Shown one piece after another: positions 10,051-21,000 of a stretch of 64,000 nt of DNA. The stretch covers positions 1 through 64,000 of the forward strand of contig JAAEAF010000395.1 of NCBI GenBank assembly GCA_011037195.1, given 5' to 3'. The stretch's first letter is position 1; every line of letters starts with the position of its first letter. The notes beneath the pieces were generated by a model. That model ran no database searches. It was not told where the DNA came from and saw nothing but the letters and a program-made list of their open reading frames with translations. The position numbers were made by a program, and so were the translations under genes. This DNA is from Triatoma infestans (lineage: Eukaryota; Arthropoda; Insecta; Hemiptera; Reduviidae).

Positions 10051-10166
10051 TAAGGTTCCAATATTCTGATCTGCACCAGATTGACTCTGGTAAATTGTTC
10101 TCTGCGCACTAATGTACTTTAGCTATATATATATATGCACAACATAAATTTTTAAAAATATTTTTT

Positions 10167-10535
10167 TTATACAAACTCAATGTTAAATGAGTTATTGTGT
10201 TGATTTATACCTCTATAAATCAACGACAATGATTCAGATTTATAATCTGATATCATATCATCTGTTAATACTTTACAATAAGCTTTTGGTAAAAAACAAT
10301 TAAATTTGTCACCTGATGAGTTTTCAAGCTCGGTCAATATTGATCTTCCAAATTTGGTTTTCACGGCCTTGAATGAAATTACTTTATTACTTTCACCTAT
10401 TGTAAACTCCTTATTGATTTTGTATGTAGCTGGATGGAAGGCTGGTTTAAATTTGTCTTCAATAAATCTGACATCTAAAATTACAAATGTATACAAAATA
10501 ATATTACAAAAGATTAGATGTGTGCAATGCCACAT
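10167..10535 (-). CDS. Possible single-strand DNA-binding-like protein of Polinton elements
   Basis: The frame gives 122 residues. The first 20 (MWHCTHLIFCNIILYTFVIL) are unlike the rest and may be intron sequence: on the minus strand the end of that part reads as a pyrimidine-rich tract closing in ag, right before the conserved-looking core. The core includes FKAVKTKFGRSILTELENSSG, FLPKAYCKVLTDDM and a C-terminal IEFV. That pattern recalls small proteins of Hydra and aphid Polinton-like elements thought to bind single-strand DNA; I hold this only from memory. It lies upstream of the polymerase on the same strand, which suits a replication role. Confidence in a real gene is fair, in the function low. 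Confidence 0.45.
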   Translation of the reverse strand: MWHCTHLIFCNIILYTFVILDVRFIEDKFKPAFHPATYKINKEFTIGESNKVISFKAVKTKFGRSILTELENSSGDKFNCFLPKAYCKVLTDDMISDYKSESLSLIYRGINQHNNSFNIEFV

Positions 10536-10999
10536 TAAAAATTCAATACAAGTAACTTAAATACATACAGAATAAAAAAATATATAAGAAGTTACTCACT
10601 GTGGTAATAAATACTTGTTCACAGACTGATCAAGTAGTCTTGATGGCACTTCTTCAATTAGCGAACCTTTAGATACTGTTTCAAATTTTTTTTTTTACTT
10701 TTTTTTAATATAGTAAGCAATTATTTCCGTAAACATGTTTTTACAAATTAATATTTTTTTACTTCCTTTTCAAAACTCTAGTTATCATGTTGACGATGCA
10801 AATTATTTTTATTATTATTTGACCCATATAGATTATTTTAGAAATTAATCACTTTAGATAATAATAATAATCATCTAATATAATTCTTTTAATGAAGTCA
10901 TTGCTCTTTGTACTAATTTGGATGATTTCATATTAAAAACAAAACAAAAACAAATTTAAACATAATTCCTTTATTTATTTTGTACAACTTTTAAGTAAT
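10536..10999. other. AT-rich stretch, possible first exon on the minus strand
   Basis: No complete gene. At about 10605-10690 the minus strand reads as a short coding-like segment ending in a splice-donor-like gtgagt, which could be a 5' exon of the gene to its left. The phases do not join cleanly, so this is weak. The rest is T-rich runs and short ATT repeats. Confidence 0.25.
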
Positions 11000-11446
11000 T
11001 TAAGTTTCAACACATCTCTCAACAATTTTCTTTAAGTAATCAAATTGTTTACTAACAACTTCAAACCGATTCGCTAAGTTAAAATATTCTTTCTTTAATA
11101 AGTTAATTTGTGCTGGATTATAAGTTAACAGTTCTTCCAACCATGAGGGTTTTGCTGTTAAAACAATAGTTTTATGGGTGAATTTTTCAAAAAAGATGAT
11201 CGAATTTTGAAGATGGATTTCTTCAGGAGAGCATTCATTCTTCTTGTTGAAAACCTCTTCAATTATTGTTTTCTTCTTCTGCAAAGTCAACCATTCCTCT
11301 TCGTTCAGATAGATCACACATTTCTTACTTGTTCTTACAGCCACAACTGGTTTCCAATCCTGCGATAGGCCTATCACCAGCTGCTTAGAATTGAAATTGT
11401 TTAATGGATAACTGGTGGTGAGCTGTAACGCAAATTCACAAGCCAT
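11000..11446 (-). CDS. Conserved hypothetical protein of the element (148 residues)
   Basis: The frame is intact from ATG at 11446 (MACEFALQLTTSYPLNNFNS) to stop. The N-terminal half looks folded, with KPVVAVRTSKKCVIYLNEEEW resembling a beta-strand pair plus an acidic turn; the C-terminal half is helical (LLKKEYFNLANRFEVVSKQF). I have seen similar starts in insect Polinton-like elements but know no function. A TATA-like box lies about 70 bases upstream. Orientation matches the polymerase and the possible DNA-binding protein, so an accessory or replication role is possible, by position only. Confidence 0.6.
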   Translation of the reverse strand: MACEFALQLTTSYPLNNFNSKQLVIGLSQDWKPVVAVRTSKKCVIYLNEEEWLTLQKKKTIIEEVFNKKNECSPEEIHLQNSIIFFEKFTHKTIVLTAKPSWLEELLTYNPAQINLLKKEYFNLANRFEVVSKQFDYLKKIVERCVET

Positions 11447-11514
11447 CTTGTAATAAACTGAAGTTAAAGAGGAAAATATAAAAATTAACTTGTATTTCCC
11501 CCACTTTTGAACAG

Positions 11515-11522
11515 TTTATATA
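11515..11522 (-). promoter_or_regulatory. TATA-like box for the 148-residue gene
   Basis: The reverse complement reads tatataaa, about 70 bases before the ATG at 11446. It is a plausible core promoter; it overlaps the end of the broken gene at 11515-11777. Confidence 0.35.
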
Positions 11523-11777
11523 TCCCACTTTCAATTTCGAAGTATAACCACTCAATGATATCACACATACAAGTGTCTGGTACGTTTTCCAGATTAGGAT
11601 CAGACTTTATACATGTTGTAAAATGATTATTACTTGCTTTCGTAACTCTAATATTTTGAGGTGAATATCGATATAAGAATTTGCTAAATCCAAATTTGTC
11701 AATGTAATGTTTGGAAAAGAAGATATAAATTTTCTATAGTTGTCACTTGCCGAAAGTAGTTTCATGTAGTAAGCCAT
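11515..11777 (-). pseudogene. Broken small gene at the right end of the element
   Basis: An ATG at 11777 opens a frame beginning MAYYMKLLSASDNYRKF. After about 25 codons the coding-like signal switches frame (near 11695) and continues with SPQNIRVTKASNNHF and ends in WLYFEIESGIYKL. Both parts look like protein rather than random AT-rich DNA, and together they would make about 85 residues. I do not recognise it. It is the last coding signal before sequence unlike the element. Confidence 0.35.
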
Positions 11778-12842
11778 TATAACAAAAAAAATACTTGATG
11801 CTTAGATAACCCTTATTAATTTATTTTTAATTTGCTTAGGACTACCTTGAAGGAACGAAAGTCTAAACCTACTGATCAGTACGCTGTGTTTCACTTAATC
11901 AAGTTGAGCCCCCACCCTTTGCAGTTTAATGTGATTTACCAAAAGGTCCATTACCCCCTTCCAACAAATAAAACTACCGGCTAATCGATTTCTAATTTAG
12001 GTAAAATTATTAAAAAGCAAATAATTTTTTTTAAATAAACTAGATTTAAACAAGTGTAAATCATATATCAGAGATAATAGGGTTACAAAGGTTACAAGAT
12101 AGCTATCATTATCTAAATAAGAGAGAAAGATTTATATTTAAAAGATTGTTGTTGTTCTTCTGAGTGGAGGGGGTAAAAAACCGATGTTTTGCCTACACAC
12201 ACTATAGGGCGGGGGCGGAAATGTGTCCTGAAACAGACAATTTCTAGCTACTACCGTGAATGCCCGAATACCAGATAAACCTTGTTTGGGTTAGCAATTT
12301 CCATGAGGATGCCCAAGCAGTCCCACACCATTCTTGAAGTAACTTGGTAGGAACTGATGGCTCATACTCAGCAGCCTGGCTGTTTGAGAAGATGATGACT
12401 CTGGGGTTATGTAATAACGAGGGATCGTCATCTTAATATCTCAATAGCACAGATAAATATTGCAATAGGCCCTGCCAGAAAGACTGTGGATAGTTTTCCT
12501 AGTAAAGCCTAGGCTTACCGAAATGTCACAACTGGAATTATTCCGCACGCTGCGGTTCATAACCTATTTCACATCCTGATGCTATCCGTATACCATACCT
12601 AGTCGCCAAAATTGTGATCTATGCTTCCAAGCCCATTGGTCCGATTTAAGAACACTGAAAGGCTTCTCGAAGCTGTAATTAGGATAATTGCCGCCATGAA
12701 CATAGCTAATTCAGTTTTGCCTGACACCCGACTGCACTCTAGTAACTACTTACTTTCTCTTACTACTACCTACTATTAAGAAGAAATACTGATCATGTCA
12801 ATTTGTCAAAACAGGATTTCACAGGAAATACCCTGTGAAATG
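11778..12842. other. No gene recognised; probable right flank of the Polinton-like element
   Basis: The base composition becomes less AT-rich after about 12.2 kb, with many stops in all frames. A terminal inverted repeat could not be identified because the other end is outside the window. A perfect 10-bp stem hairpin lies at 12816-12841. Confidence 0.4.
12816..12841. repeat. Perfect hairpin, 10-bp stem, 6-base loop
   Basis: atttcacagg (12816-12825) is the reverse complement of cctgtgaaat (12832-12841). It sits directly before a repeat shared with 17.39 kb. It has no following T run, so it is not an obvious terminator. Confidence 0.8.
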
Positions 12843-12874
12843 CCCTTGTTTTCAGGTTCCCTGCATATGGAAAA
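12843..12874 (+). repeat. Repeat R, copy 1, left half
   Basis: The 32 bases are identical to 17391-17422. In the other copy the sequence continues directly into the part found here at 13551-13610, so copy 1 has been split by an insertion of about 676 bases. Confidence 0.85.
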
Positions 12875-12875
12875 A

Positions 12876-13551
12876 TGTAATGACATGGCAAGGTCATAGC
12901 AATGTCAAACCTTCACAACACATAACAAAAGAAAGAATAATTTATAACTAGTTGGACTAGCAACGCGGAGATCACGGGTTCGAATCCAGCCGTGCTGTCC
13001 CTTCAAAACAATGGACCGCACTGGCCAAACAAATGACAAAACCCTAGCCGGCCGCTGTCTTCAGGCCGTCAATACTTTACATCAAAGCAAGCACCGATAA
13101 GCTGGCCACTGACCCAAATCGCTGGTCACCGAACTAACCAAGGTCGCACACTAGGACAGATGTCTTGGTGTGAGTGTTTCTAACACTAATATATAAACTT
13201 CGCCCCATTGAAGAGGGGAGGATTATACTTCAGTACGTCTTCAAGATCATTATACGAGCAGCAGTTCCGCGTCCCTATACAGTTTTTATTTATACTTATT
13301 TCCTTAGTTGTGCATCTTATTTATTTATTTTAATCATTCTAAATTATTAGTTATTTATCTCCTATTTATTTCTAAGTATTTCTTGTTATAGTTACCATTA
13401 CTCACGTTTAAATTATTGTACAAATAGTCTATTTTTATAAATTCAGTGTTAATAATTCGAGCACTAACTTCCAAAATCTCTAAACTAACTTCCGCTCTCT
13501 TCAAGACATCTACTACATACCATAGGAATCACAATAAAGGATTCCACTACA
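12876..13551 (+). mobile_element. Candidate solo LTR inserted in repeat R
   Basis: The insert that splits repeat R starts TGTAATGAC and ends ACTACA, so it has TG...CA ends, flanked by A-rich bases (aaaaa on the left, aaaac on the right) that could be a 4-5 base target duplication. It carries a TATA box (tatataaa, 13190-13197) and a poly(A) signal (aataaa, 13533-13538) in the order expected of an LTR. No internal retroviral genes are present, hence solo. A tRNA-like piece at about 12950-13000 lies inside and may be a SINE inserted in it. Orientation is inferred from these signals. Confidence 0.45.
12950..13005 (+). repeat. tRNA-derived SINE-like piece
   Basis: An A-box-like actagttgg is followed at proper distance by a B box ggttcgaatcc (12977-12987), and the whole resembles a tRNA half. 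The sequence after the B box (agccgtgctgtccctt) recurs at 32529-32545 in diverged form, so this is a dispersed family, not a tRNA gene. Confidence 0.5.
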
Positions 13552-13610
13552 AAAACATGTTTGTAGTGAACGGTGTATGTGTGTGTTTTTGTCTGTAATA
13601 AAATATTCCT
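13551..13610 (+). repeat. Repeat R, copy 1, right half
   Basis: The sequence matches 17419-17480 (aacatgtttgtagtgaacgg and the TG-rich run ending gtaataaaatattc), with small differences. It directly precedes the LINE. Confidence 0.75.
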
Positions 13611-16600
13611 TCTCTCTCACTCTCTATTTGTTTTATTACACGTATTTTTATACAAAGTATTACAACTGTTTAAAATTACATCTTTTTAGTTACAGTATAT
13701 TTTATTTTGACTGCATTATATTAAATTTATTCTTTATTATTATTACTTTATTTAATTCTGAATTTAAACTTACTGATTCAATGTACTTACTATACTGTTT
13801 ATTTTTACATCTTACTGAAAAAACTATTACAATTATAATGATGGAAAATCCATTAGTGTATTACATTATAGTCAAGCAAATATTAGTTTCACCTATTATG
13901 AGTATTGTTACTTTTTTTCAAAACAATGTTATTATATTATAACTTTCTTTATAATATGTTAGATAATTTATTAGTGTGTCATGTTAACTGTCAATCATTG
14001 GTTGCACATATTGATGAATTCCGTCACTTTTTCTCAAAACATTTTTATCATATTATAGCTCTCTCAGAAACTTGGTTAAAACCTCATGTTAGTGACTCAG
14101 TGGTAAATTTACACAATTACAATCTTATCAGATGGGACCGCTTGGGGAAAGTGGGCGGTGGTGTTGGCCTGTTTGTTCATTATTCGCTGCATGCTAAAAT
14201 ATTAGCTACTTCTCCAGAGCAATATTGTTCTCGTCCAGAGTTTCTTATAGTGGAAATTGCTGGGCATGCAGCTTCCAAATTATTATTTACTGTTTTATAT
14301 CGGCCTCCTAAAATTGGATTTATTTCTGATTTTGAAAATATTTTTTTGCAATATAATCAGAATTATAAACATTTAATAATTGTGGGTGATTGGAACACTG
14401 ATATGAATAGTGTTACATTTGATAGTAGTTATGTTAATAATTTCATATATGAGTGTAATTTATTTCTTGTTCCTTTCTATCCTACACATCACACATCTTA
14501 CTCACACACTTGGTTGGATATCTTCATCGTTGATGACCCAGATAAAGTTGTGGAACATTCTCAGCTCCCGGTTTCCTTCCTCTCCAATCACGATTTAATT
14601 CAAATTAAGTATTCCTTTAAAGTTACTCGTCTACTCAGTAAAACAATTTATTTTAGAGATTTTAAACGTTTTGTTAGTGAAGAATACTTGGCTGATCTTC
14701 AGGACTGTGACTGGATTTCATTTTATCAATCTTTAGATATAGACAATAAAGTATATCTCTTTAATAAATTTGTTCTTGAAACAATGAATAAACATGCTCC
14801 TCTTTGTGCTGCTAACATTAGGCGACCACCTGCACCTTGGTTAACAGATGAAATTCGTTGTTTAATGCGTGATCGTGATAAGTTACGTAAGGCTTTTATT
14901 AGAACACGTAATGATGCTCTGTATTTGAAATACAAAACAAAAAGAAATCAAGTACAAAATATAATTAAAACGGCTAAACGTACATTTTACTCGAGTACAT
15001 TTTCTGGCACAAATGATTCCAAGGTGATTTGGAATGAATTAAGAAAACTCGGTTTAATTAAATCTCGATCACGACAGAGTAACATACCTTTTACTTGTGA
15101 TGAAATTAACAAATACTTTGCCAGCTTTGTTAATAACAATATTGCCTGTGATCTCTATAAATGGGCTCATTCAAACACAAGTTTCACTTACGAGCAATTT
15201 TATTTTAAACATATAACACTTGATACTCTTCTAGCTAATCTCTTTTGCAGCAAATCTAACGCTAAGGGTATTGATGGAATTCCTATAGACTTCCTAAAAA
15301 AAATCAATGCCTGTTATTATATCTCCGTTATTGGAGCTTTATAATTTTTCTCTAACATACTCAATATATCCGTCAATATGGAAACAATCTCATATTCGTC
15401 CTCTCCCCAAAATTAAACTTCCTTCCTCTTTGAACGACCTGAGACCTATAGCCTTACTTCCTGCTGTTTCTAAGCCTTTAGAAAGGATTGTTGCCAACAA
15501 ATAAAAGAATATCTAAAAACTAATAATTTATTTAATCCATTCCAGTCTGGCTATCGGGAAGGTCACAGTACACAAACAGTACTGCTGAAAATAACAGATG
15601 ATATTCGTTTGGCCATTGACAAAAGAATGGTGACTATTCTAGTGCTTTTTGATTTCTCTAAAGCTTTTGAATCAGTCTGTCATTCACTTTTACTTCATAA
15701 ATTAAAATTATTAAATTTTCCTGATTCTACTTTGTCGTGGTTTCAATCGAATCTTTGTAGTCGAAGGCAGTTAGTGATTGGTAGCAATGAGGAAAGATCT
15801 TCTTGGGAGTCAATTAATTCTGGAGTACCACAGGGTTCTGTTTTAGGGCCTCTTTTATTCTGTTTATATATTAATGATCTGCCTAGTGTAATAAAATACT
15901 GTAAACATATGCTTTATGCGGATGATTTACAAATATATTTGCACTGTCTGCCCTCTGAATTGGAGTCTGGTATTGCCAGAGTAAAGTCTGATGTGAATTC
16001 AATCCTTAGCTGGACAAAGTCAAATTTCATTACATTTAATATAACAAAATCAAAAGCAATGATAATTGGCAGTAGAAAATATATAAATACAATTAATTTA
16101 GACTATATTTCCAAAATTACTGTTAATAACATAAATATACCTTATGTTACGACTGCGAAATGTTTAGGTGTGACGATTTCTAATACGTTATCTTGGAATA
16201 GCCATGCTAGTAATATTTGCAATAGTATTTATAAATCTCTATACCAGCTAAAACTCCATAAAAATATGTTGCCTATATCTCTCCGTAAACAGCTAGTTTG
16301 TACTCTCATACTTCCTCATTTTGATTACTGCTGCCTGGTATATACTGATCTTACTGCGGAACTTAACACCAAACTCCATAGATCACTTAACTCCTGTATC
16401 CGTTTTATATTAAATATTAGGAAAGACGAACATATTACACCACATTACTTTACTTTAAACTGGCTTACTGTTGACTACCGTAGAAAATACTTTATAGGTA
16501 ATTTCATATACCAATTGTTTAGGACACAGACTCCAAAATACTTATATGACATGTTTACACAAAAAGCTGCACTAGACTTAAGAACTACAAGGACTGTCGA

Positions 16601-17060
16601 TTCCAGACTTTACGTACATCCAAAAGGACTGTAACGTACCAAAATTCTTTTACTGCTGCTGCCAGTAGACTCTGGAACGACTTACCTACTGACTTGACCA
16701 ACAAGAAATCACTGCCTAGTTTTAAGTTTTTTTATTACAATCATTTGTTAGAATTGTACAAAGGAGATTTTCAAGTTTGTATATAGAAGTTATTTTTTTC
16801 ATTTGTTTTATATTATTATATTAATAATTATTATTACTATTATCATTATTTTATTAATTTATTATTAGTAGTAATTTTTATATGTGTAAATATTTTATAC
16901 AAATTAAAAATGTAAATAGTAATTAAGAGTTTATTTCAGTTTAGTCTCTCAGATCAGAGAAAATATTTTTAATATTGTAAATTTTATTTGTTGCTCTTAA
17001 GGGACACAAGTCCCAGAGCATAATATATTCATCTTTCTTTCTTTCTCTCTCTTTCTCTCC
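13611..17060 (+). mobile_element. CR1/Jockey-type LINE (APE endonuclease plus reverse transcriptase), decayed
   Basis: A single long coding region with an AP-type endonuclease followed by a reverse transcriptase lies between an AT-rich leader (13.6-13.95 kb) and an AT-rich tail ending in CT-rich simple sequence (17.03-17.06 kb). Copies of repeat R lie on both sides in the same orientation. No ORF1 is seen, so the copy may be 5' truncated or the leader may contain a lost ORF1. No target-site duplication was recognised. Confidence 0.75.
13956..16760 (+). pseudogene. LINE endonuclease-reverse transcriptase polyprotein, frameshifted
   Basis: I prefer ATG 13956 (MLDNLLVCHVNCQSL) as start, although the frame is open from 13905. 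The endonuclease shows the NCQS start, SETWL, VGDWN and SNHD motifs. Reverse transcriptase follows, with FDFSKAF at 15648-15668, SGVPQGSVLGPLLF and the YADD active site (residues 103-106 of the segment starting at 15609). A typical tail with AAASRLWNDLP is read in a shifted frame after about 16625. Breaks lie near 15295-15305 (an A8 run), near 15500 and near 16625, each consistent with a one-base indel. Active-site residues are kept. The SGVPQGS and LYADD style suits the CR1/Jockey group; the exact clade is uncertain. Confidence 0.8.
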
Positions 17061-17065
17061 ATGGT

Positions 17066-17390
17066 ATTACAGCCTTTTAGCGGATCCTAGCCTCCTCAAT
17101 GAGTTTCCTCCAACCGTCTCTGTTTTTTGCAGCTGCTTTCCAGTTGCGGACACCCAACAGGTTCCTAGCATCACTGGAGACACCATCCTGCCATCTTAAT
17201 TTCGGCCGATCGATTTTTCTTGAGCCACCTATTGCTCACTCGAGTAACTTTTTTGCAACCTCTGCTTCCCTCATTCTTATAACGTCACCTGCCCATCTTA
17301 GTCTGTTTAACTTTATAGTGCTCTCTACATCTGGTTCCCCAAACAATTCATACAATCCTAATTTTTCCTACTTCTCCTTCCTTCACAGGA
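17066..17390 (-). pseudogene. C-terminal tail of another LINE reverse transcriptase
   Basis: On the minus strand the segment reads as the well-known LINE C-terminal pattern: RWAGDVIRM, then RPKLRWQDGV, LGVRNWKAAA and a final WRKLIEEA. Only this tail is present, in the orientation opposite to the preceding LINE. It abuts the 3' end of that LINE on one side and repeat R copy 2 on the other. Confidence 0.65.
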
Positions 17391-17490
17391 CCCTTGTTTT
17401 CAGGTTCCCTGCATATGGAAAACATGTTTATAGCGAACGGTATATGTGTGTGTCTATGTGTGTGTTTTTGTTTGTAATAAAATATTCAAC
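17391..17490 (+). repeat. Repeat R, copy 2 (uninterrupted)
   Basis: The copy holds both halves found separately at 12843-12874 and 13551-13610, joined without an insert, and so shows what copy 1 looked like before insertion. Confidence 0.8.
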
Positions 17491-17503
17491 AACAAAAAAT
17501 CGC

Positions 17504-18045
17504 AGGAAGCTCAAACTTGGTATTCCATTTAGGACTTGATATCACCAAAGTTGAACTAAGGTTTTGAGCAAAATCCATTAACCGGAAGTTACTGAATGTT
17601 TTTTTTTCTTCAGGCGATATTCTCAAAAAACAACTCCAACGATTTTCTTTAAACCTTGTGTGCCATCTACACACATAAATGCGTATACTTTTATTTATAA
17701 CATTTTTCACGGGAAAACTGAATTTTTTGGGAGGGTTCTGAATATAGTGTTATACTTTGTTCTCAAGTAACACTTGAATAAAATCTATGGTTTTTACCAC
17801 CTTTATAATATTACTATACCGGTATTATGGATAGATCGAATTCTAATTTTGAAGAAAATCGGTTAACCGGAAAATACGACTTTGGAGAATAAGTTTTTTG
17901 AATTTTTTGGAATTTCTCGAAAACGGCTTAAACGATTTTCTTTAAACATGGAATGCTCACTGCACAGATACAATTCTACAACTTCTATTTAAAATATTTT
18001 CGAAAAAAAAGAATGATTTTATGGGGTTTATGGGGTCCTGTTAAT
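17504..18045 (+). repeat. Interspersed repeat family F (AT-rich, noncoding)
   Basis: Two consecutive parts share a phrase like cgattttctttaaac. The second (17838-18045) matches 41128-41330 in order: an element like gaagaaaatcggttaaccgg, then gcacagatacaattcta, then tgattttatgg before gtcctg. No coding capacity was seen. Short ORFs inside are chance. Confidence 0.6.
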
Positions 18046-21000
18046 TAGAATAAATTTAAATGCTACTACAAGCTTCAGTTGAAACAGAGAGTGGTCACTT
18101 ACTAGGTACAATAGATCTACATGAAATCCCCAACCACCTTTTCTGTTACAGAAAGTATTTAGAGAAACTCGTGCGACTATTTGAAAGCAGATTTTTTTTT
18201 TAATTTTTGAAGAAGCCTTAAACCCTTTAATTAGCATACTGTTATCTCATACTAGAAAATTTCATTAGTTAATTTATTATTAATAAAAGTTAATGCAAAT
18301 CCATTAAGCATGAATAGTATCAAATATTAAAGCTATAAGCAGCTTAAAACTAGCAAGCTGAAGGAAGCAGCTGTAGAACAGTAAAGTTGATTGAAGTGAA
18401 CGTCATCAACTGCCCCACCATTAAGTATGTTTCGTATGCTGTCACTAGTTTTAGTTGAATTGACCACCGCTAGAGGAATGTTTAACTAAGAGCCTGAGGA
18501 GAGGACTAAGATTATTAAAAGATTGTAACTTAATTGTTTTTTTTAAAAATGAAATATTTCTAAAAGTATGAAAAAGTTTTATAAAGTATGATTTTATTAT
18601 TTGCTTTTAATACTTGTATACTGTATTCTATTTGAAGGGCTAAATAACAGTATACATTTTTATACTGTGATCAGTGATCACAAAACTTATAATAGGAAAA
18701 AACTCGTCCGAAACACTCATACAACTTTCTCTTATCATTTCTCTTCAAAAATAATTGACAAATATTCTTTAACCTCGGAATTTTTACTAAATGTTAGTTG
18801 TCTGCAGTGTTTTACAAGTACGTTATATTGAAATATCAGGAGAATAATGCCTAATCTAAAGTTCTATCCAAAATTACTCCCCCCAAAATCCAATAAAATT
18901 CATTCAAAGAAAAACCTTCGAAACACTTAAAAAAAAACAAAAAAAACAACGAGAAAACTGAAAAATACCTTTCAGTATAGTCGCATTTCCTAAAACTTTC
19001 CAGATGATTCCTCTTGGCGATTATTCTTGGTGATTACTTGGCGTTATTTCATGGTTGAGCTTCGCGCTATTTTTTTTAATTTACTTATTTATTTCATCAC
19101 AAGCACACATAACATATGCTGGTGACTTGAGCAAGCTTGTTACTTAGAATGGTCTCGTATGTCAGAGATATTGCAAAGACGCTGGTGAATAGGGCGTGTC
19201 GTGGTGACATGATGAGTGTGTCAGTGGTGAGTATGAGGTTTTCTTTTTCAACACAATTTATAACATAATATATTCAGTCTTAGGAATGTTGTTTACTCTG
19301 ACAAGCAAACGTTAAAAATGTGTCAGGTAGTTAAAATATTAATAACTGACATCTTTGGTCCATATTTCCCGGGAAAATACCATTACATATAGAAAAACAT
19401 GATTGGTCATTTAGGGGATTTTCTTAAAGCAGCAAATGGATACTAATATCAATGAAAAATTAAATTTTAGAGAGGAATTTTTAGATAAATCTTCCAAAAC
19501 TTGCAGATAACTGAATACCCCTCCTCACTGTTCTCACAATCCCAAATATCAGGGCAGTATAAAAGATGAAAATGATATACAACTTACAAAATATATCTTC
19601 TGATTCTCCAATAAAATATATCTCCAATAAATAGATAAACTATAATGTATGTAAAATATATAATTAAAAAATAAAATAAAAACAAGGTGATAATAGATAA
19701 AAAATTCATTTTAATACTCACGGAGGAAGAAAAAAATTCAAGGGAATTAAGGGGCCTGGTCTACCCATCCTTAACTGCGGGGCAAAAAAAGGTAAAAGGC
19801 ACGGAAGGTAAAGGGAGTATATATAGTAAGGTAGTAACAACAAATTGCACGTAAAAACGAAAAGAGTATTTTATTAAAACGATTAAAGCGTTAATAAATC
19901 ATGTTCCCGCAGGTTGTGCCATGTATACAGCCCGCAGGAATACCATCCCCACCATATCATATACACTACTCTGTCCATGCCAAACAGGATGACATGCCCA
20001 GTCTCCTGCTGTTCGCCGTTTCCCTAACAACAGCGCGCGATTTAACCCGCCCTCTATTTCGAGCCCCCCCCCTCCTAGCGACACTTGCGAAAAAGCTCAC
20101 CAACTCCACCAGCTCTTCCTTTCGCATAATTTATAAACTGAATATCGCTTTCTCTCTTCCAATCCTTTCACTCTCTCGGCCAACAACTCTTACCATTTCC
20201 TAGAGTAACTTCCCCTGTAAAGTTTTACAGTACGTAACGATATTTTATGTAATTTTGTTTTTAATTTCTATATAGTTACAAATCATAAGTTGTTAGTAAT
20301 TAAACAACTCATCATTTTTTTTATCGTCTGATAAAGAACAAAGGTTTGGTCAAAGAGCCCCCTAGGCTCTCCCTATCACTTGTGTCCTCAATGGTGGCTC
20401 GATGTAATGTGGTCCTGGCAACTCAGCAATTTCATTCCATCCCTAAAAATCCCCAAACAAATACAAATTTTATACCGGGCTCCATTTTGAATAAGGATCT
20501 TTAGGCTGAATGAGATACTGTCCTCTCTCACATACAACTCCTGGAAGCCAGACAGACAATAATAAATATCGCTAGTATATTATTTTTCCACGAATTTCGA
20601 TTTTTTATGTTTCTTAAAGGTATTCATATACAGAGTGGAAGTGTACCACCCAATTTCATCATCCGGCGTATCTGCGGCTATTGCAGCCTAATGTAATGAA
20701 TCACCACTCATATTCACTAGACACATTGCCGTCGCGTATTTTGGACGTGTACAAATTGTAAGCCACACCCCACAAACTGTTCAACATGTCTCCCTACCTC
20801 AAGCTTGTAGAGAGGGTAAACTAAGGACCGCAACAGACGATATGCCAGTAAGAAGTCAAGGGCAGTAAGAGAAGTCCACTTTTGCATAAAAGGCAACTCT
20901 CTTTCTAATTCGCTCTCATTCAAATGCCATTCGAACAACCTTCAATATTCTCGCCCCATCACTCTACCAATCACTCCTGTCATTCTCTTCTCACGCTACC

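Larger units (their letters stand above)
1..11800. mobile_element. Polinton/Maverick-like (adintovirus-like) element, decayed, left end outside window
   Basis: The block holds a packaging ATPase, adenain-type protease, phospholipase A2/minor capsid gene, penton-like and hexon-like capsid genes and a protein-primed family B polymerase, the diagnostic Polinton set. Genes are packed with gaps of tens of bases and lie on both strands. Virion genes occupy 1-4.7 kb and replication genes 6.2-11.8 kb. No retroviral-type integrase is seen, and terminal inverted repeats could not be recognised; the left end is cut by the window. Coding similarity stops near 11.78 kb, so the right border is approximate (11.8-12.3 kb). 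Most frames are broken by single-base indels or stops, so this copy is old or carries sequencing errors. The class assignment is firm; the subfamily is not. Confidence 0.88.

Noticed and set aside
12977..12987. tRNA gene at the B box
   Set aside because: No full cloverleaf; the sequence after the B box is shared with 32.5 kb, so it is a SINE-type repeat.
13577..13942. 121-codon frame before the LINE
   Set aside because: Very rich in Ile, Leu, Tyr and Phe from T-rich leader DNA; no ORF1-like features.
12843..17422. 32-bp direct repeat as target-site duplication of one 4.5-kb insertion
   Set aside because: The right copy continues into sequence also found at 13551-13610, so these are copies of a repeat, not a duplication made by one insertion.
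17099..17539. 146-codon plus-strand frame
   Set aside because: The minus strand there reads as a LINE reverse-transcriptase tail, so the plus frame is a shadow.
19901..20203. 100-codon frame in a GC-richer patch
   Set aside because: No domain-like pattern; the antisense frame is equally open.
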